Shown in pieces: positions 62,869 to 64,000 of a DNA stretch of 64,000 nt. The position numbers and the translations under genes are program-made. This DNA is from CBDCWA01 sp965223255 (GTDB lineage: Bacteria > Pseudomonadota > Alphaproteobacteria > Rhizobiales > Hyphomicrobiaceae): positions 558,001-622,000 of the forward strand of contig CBDCWA010000003.1 of assembly GCA_965223255.1 (NCBI GenBank), in the 5' to 3' direction. Every line of letters starts with the position of its first letter. The stretch's first letter is position 1. The notes beneath the pieces were generated by a model, which worked only from the letters and a program-made list of their open reading frames with translations, searched no databases and was not told where the DNA came from.

Positions 62869-62991
62869 CCCACAATATGACCTTCAACTCAAAGGCCGGG
62901 GCCTATACCTACACGACCCAAGGGCAAGCGCCGTGCGCCCGAATGCGGCAGCTCAGGCAGGCTCTTATTCCGTGACTCATGCAACCGTACC
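62869..62991 (+). pseudogene. fragment of a second rhs YD-repeat region
   Basis: The bases from 62870 to about 62985 match the resident rhs gene at 60330-60446 with scattered differences: A-C-A-A-y-A-T-G-A-C-C-T-T-C-A-A is nearly shared, and G-T-G-C-G-C-C-C-G-mostly likewise. The fragment is out of frame in places and abuts the transposase remnant. It shows that another rhs gene or a duplicated part once existed here. Confidence 0.75.
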
Positions 62992-63939
62992 CTAGGGTTC
63001 CTGACACTGAATTAGCTGGTCATCTGAGTTGCTCATCCGCCGTATTCCGCGCTCAATTTTCCATTCGAGCATTCTGAAGCCAAATTGTGTATCAGATTTC
63101 TTTTGTATGACTGCGCGTCTGGACGCCAGTCGTTTGCCATCTACACGATACAGAATGGTTGCGATTCGATAGGCATTGCCAGCCGTCCGCACTTTTTGAG
63201 GAAACAGAGTCGCAACGCGTAATCGAGTTGCCGCAATGTTACGAGTGCCATCACCGCTTTGTCCTTGCGGATCCAATGCCCGCAACAACGATATCGGCGC
63301 ACGCGAGACATCCGGAAAAGGTTGGCCCGACCAAATAGTCACGAAATGATCGAGCTTGGCAAGGATATCGCTGGTCATTCCAGCGACCTGGTCTAGCTCG
63401 GTGATCGATTCAAATGGTCCGTCTTTTGGGCCATGCAGAAGATCCTTTGTCCGGTAGACGTCTCTTTCCGGTTTGCCGGCTAGTGTCGTCTTGTCTCGAT
63501 CGCGAAAATCGATAATTGCTTCTGCGAGCTTTACTCCGTTGTCCTCCGGCAGGCCAAGACCTTTGAGCAGAGCCACGAGCGTGGGTCTGGAGGCAGCATT
63601 AATATCAATTAGACCACCAACATTGACGATGTCGATTCTTGCTATAAATGGCCCACTTCGACACTTGAAGCCATTAGGCGTAAACTCACTCCAATTGAAT
63701 GCCTTTAGCGTATCTGGTTGATGCACAACAATTGCAGCAAAGTAGCGCGTTAGTCCATCGGCGAGGAGCTGCGCGTTAGCCTGCTCAATCAGCGCTGCGC
63801 GTTCCTGAAGATCTCTGCGCACTGCAACAGTAAACGCGATACTGAGCGCCGAAAGGAGACCAAGGGCCCACAAAACGGTGACAAGCACGAAACCGGTGTT
63901 TTTGACCCTTTGCCTATATGCTCCAGCCGGGCAGCGCAT
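62992..63939 (-). CDS. gspK: type II secretion minor pseudopilin GspK
   Basis: A 315-residue protein with a prepilin-like N-terminus: basic residues 1-15, Gly16 then F-V-L-V-T-V-L-W, with no Glu at +5, which is normal for GspK. The large globular part has D-I-N-A-A-S and E-A-I-I-D-F-R-D-R-D-K, both GspK features. GspK caps the pseudopilus with GspI and GspJ. It starts 3 bp after the stop of the upstream minus-strand gene, consistent with a gsp operon read into the window from the right. Confidence 0.9.
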   Translation of the reverse strand: MRCPAGAYRQRVKNTGFVLVTVLWALGLLSALSIAFTVAVRRDLQERAALIEQANAQLLADGLTRYFAAIVVHQPDTLKAFNWSEFTPNGFKCRSGPFIARIDIVNVGGLIDINAASRPTLVALLKGLGLPEDNGVKLAEAIIDFRDRDKTTLAGKPERDVYRTKDLLHGPKDGPFESITELDQVAGMTSDILAKLDHFVTIWSGQPFPDVSRAPISLLRALDPQGQSGDGTRNIAATRLRVATLFPQKVRTAGNAYRIATILYRVDGKRLASRRAVIQKKSDTQFGFRMLEWKIERGIRRMSNSDDQLIQCQEP

Positions 63940-63942
63940 GGC

Positions 63943-64000
63943 CTAACGTATCACCCGGTTGAATGTTTTTTCATAGACGTTCTTGCCCGGAGTCTTTGCG
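63943..64000 (-). CDS. 3' end of the gene upstream of gspK (probably gspJ)
   Basis: The last 18 codons (ending N-R-V-I-R) of a minus-strand frame that stops 3 bp before gspK. In gsp operons gspJ normally precedes gspK, so this is most likely GspJ. The visible residues are too few to prove the family. Confidence 0.5.
   Translation of the reverse strand, partial: AKTPGKNVYEKTFNRVIR

Overview
The window looks like one contig of an alphaproteobacterial chromosome (GC-rich codon use). Synteny is the strongest evidence: a Pcm-like methyltransferase, a TolC-family protein, a PopZ-type protein and valS lie in a row. They are followed later by xth, an ErpA-type gene, dgt, argS, a SPOR protein, nagZ, scpA, scpB, tatA, tatB, tatC, serS, surE and a LysM/LytM lipoprotein, an arrangement typical of Alphaproteobacteria. 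I cannot name a genus from the sequence alone.

Region 1 (1-6.2 kb): the 3' end of a UbiD-family decarboxylase, small membrane or exported proteins, three tRNA genes (an odd tRNA-Ser-like gene, tRNA-Asn, tRNA-Cys) and a Band-7 lipoprotein paired with a two-helix membrane protein. Region 2 (6.3-19.1 kb): envelope, polarity and translation genes (methyltransferase, TolC, PopZ, ValS), a minus-strand DUF2939 gene and a DUF898 plus M48 peptidase pair, then ilvD overlapping a Sel1-like exported protein. Region 3 (19.1-34.9 kb): the conserved housekeeping block for DNA repair, Fe-S assembly, dNTP control, arginyl- and seryl-tRNA synthesis, peptidoglycan recycling, chromosome condensation (ScpAB), Tat export and cell-wall hydrolase control. 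Region 4 (34.9-50.1 kb): a DUF815 ATPase, an esterase, a class III aminotransferase / HAD phosphatase / sodium-solute symporter group, two orphan envelope proteins (one a VOC domain joined to a membrane-anchored coiled coil), and a lipid-linked glycosyltransferase pair.

Region 5 (50.1-62.99 kb) begins directly after an initiator tRNA gene and reads as accessory DNA. It holds a protein with a HEPN-like RX4H motif, a DUF4238 protein, a zinc-ribbon plus nucleoside-2-deoxyribosyltransferase-like protein, and an exonuclease fragment that has lost its first catalytic motif. It then carries a 2194-residue exported SpvB/FG-GAP/YD-repeat (RHS) protein. Behind the rhs gene lie a start-less second C-terminal tip homologous to the resident tip, a small membrane protein that could be an immunity protein, and an IS3-like transposase remnant fused to a fragment of another rhs repeat region. 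Region 6 (62.99-64 kb) is the edge of a type II secretion operon (gspK and the end of the gene before it).

The most interesting system is the rhs locus: one long exported toxin-like gene, an alternative silent tip in place for C-terminal switching, a candidate immunity gene, recombination scars, and a type II secretion operon next door. The block of unfamiliar genes between the initiator tRNA and the rhs gene is a plausible, unproven defence cassette.
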